In this document: positions 63,833-64,000 of the stretch, one piece after another
Layout of the letters: the number at the start of each line of letters is the position of its first letter
How positions within the stretch are numbered: position 1 is the first letter of the stretch
Source: Pectobacterium carotovorum
GTDB lineage: Bacteria; Pseudomonadota; Gammaproteobacteria; Enterobacterales; Enterobacteriaceae
Length of the DNA stretch: 64,000 nucleotides
NCBI RefSeq assembly: GCF_033898505.1
Contig: NZ_JAXAFK010000002.1
Location: 186,001 to 250,000 of the forward strand
Direction: 5' to 3'
Notes under the pieces: generated by a model
What the model saw: the letters and a program-made list of their open reading frames with translations, nothing else
Database searches by the model: none
Told to the model about the DNA's origin: nothing
Made by a program: the position numbers and the translations under genes

Positions 63833-64000
63833 GCGGATTCGTCATCGTTGGCTGGATTGGTTCGTGCTATGCTACCACCAAGCTCCCTTTCGATTCCAGA
63901 AAGGGCTTGTATCTTAGATCTCGGCTATATATAGTTGCGCCCGCTTTAACGAGCCCGATGTAACGGGTAATGCTCATGCTATGTGGCACGCGGGCGTAAG
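63833..64000. other. Upstream region of ygfB at window edge
   Basis: A 168-base stretch upstream of ygfB. In related genomes zapA, divergently transcribed, begins nearby; its start is not visible here. I see no gene in it. Confidence 0.4.

Overview
The window looks like a chromosomal segment of a soft-rot enterobacterium, most likely Pectobacterium. The basis is moderate GC with AT-rich spacers, several proteins I recognise as close to their Escherichia coli K-12 counterparts from memory (AspA, RtcB/RtcR, RhaBADM/RhaSR, YefM-YoeB, UbiH/UbiI/PepP/YgfB), and two copies of a 123-bp intergenic repeat of a type I associate with Pectobacterium, Serratia and Yersinia. The genus call is inference; no rRNA or tRNA was seen that could settle it.

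Layout. 0.3-1.4 kb: secreted alpha/beta hydrolase. 1.5-6.3 kb: four-gene efflux operon (TolC-like, HlyD-like, two ABC-2 permeases) with no ATPase gene. 6.6-9.4 kb: aspA and a LysR regulator separated by a 123-bp repeat. 9.4-10.9 kb: poorly coding, structured intergenic DNA and one or two small genes. 11.0-14.6 kb: McrBC-type restriction operon plus a CPCC zinc-ribbon-like gene. 14.65-18.5 kb: RNA repair locus, rtcR divergent from rtcB and an rlaP-like nucleotidyltransferase that carries an in-frame stop. 18.5-22.2 kb: a repeat-type protein of unknown function, an HNH nuclease and a DUF1615 lipoprotein. 22.2-24.3 kb: SulP transporter with beta-carbonic anhydrase. 24.9-32.0 kb: two chemoreceptors flanking an Mg2+ P-type ATPase gene, which has an upstream proline-rich leader ORF and a downstream 30-residue membrane peptide. 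32.6-38.7 kb: rhamnose regulon. 38.7-39.2 kb: yefM-yoeB. 39.3-44.4 kb: peptide-type ABC importer. 44.6-46.8 kb: unusual ThDP enzyme plus MEKHLA protein. 47.3-47.9 kb: yagU.

48.1-54.4 kb is a dense run of small genes on both strands that resemble immunity proteins of polymorphic toxins (Imm33-like, DUF4265-like, Imm10-like, DUF1963-like, SMI1/KNR4-like, DUF2750) with no full toxin gene. After yqhA and curA, 56.6-59.0 kb holds an orphan type VI secretion module: hcp, a lysozyme-like putative effector, and two paralogous DUF2645-type membrane proteins that are candidate immunity proteins. The window ends with the ubiquinone/peptidase operon ygfB-pepP-ubiH-ubiI.

The most notable points are the Hcp-effector-immunity module with a duplicated immunity candidate, the toxin-less immunity island, the Mg2+ transporter locus with two unlisted micro-ORFs and four 15-bp repeats, the interrupted rlaP gene, and the ThDP/MEKHLA pair. 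Family assignments come from reading translated motifs, not from searches.
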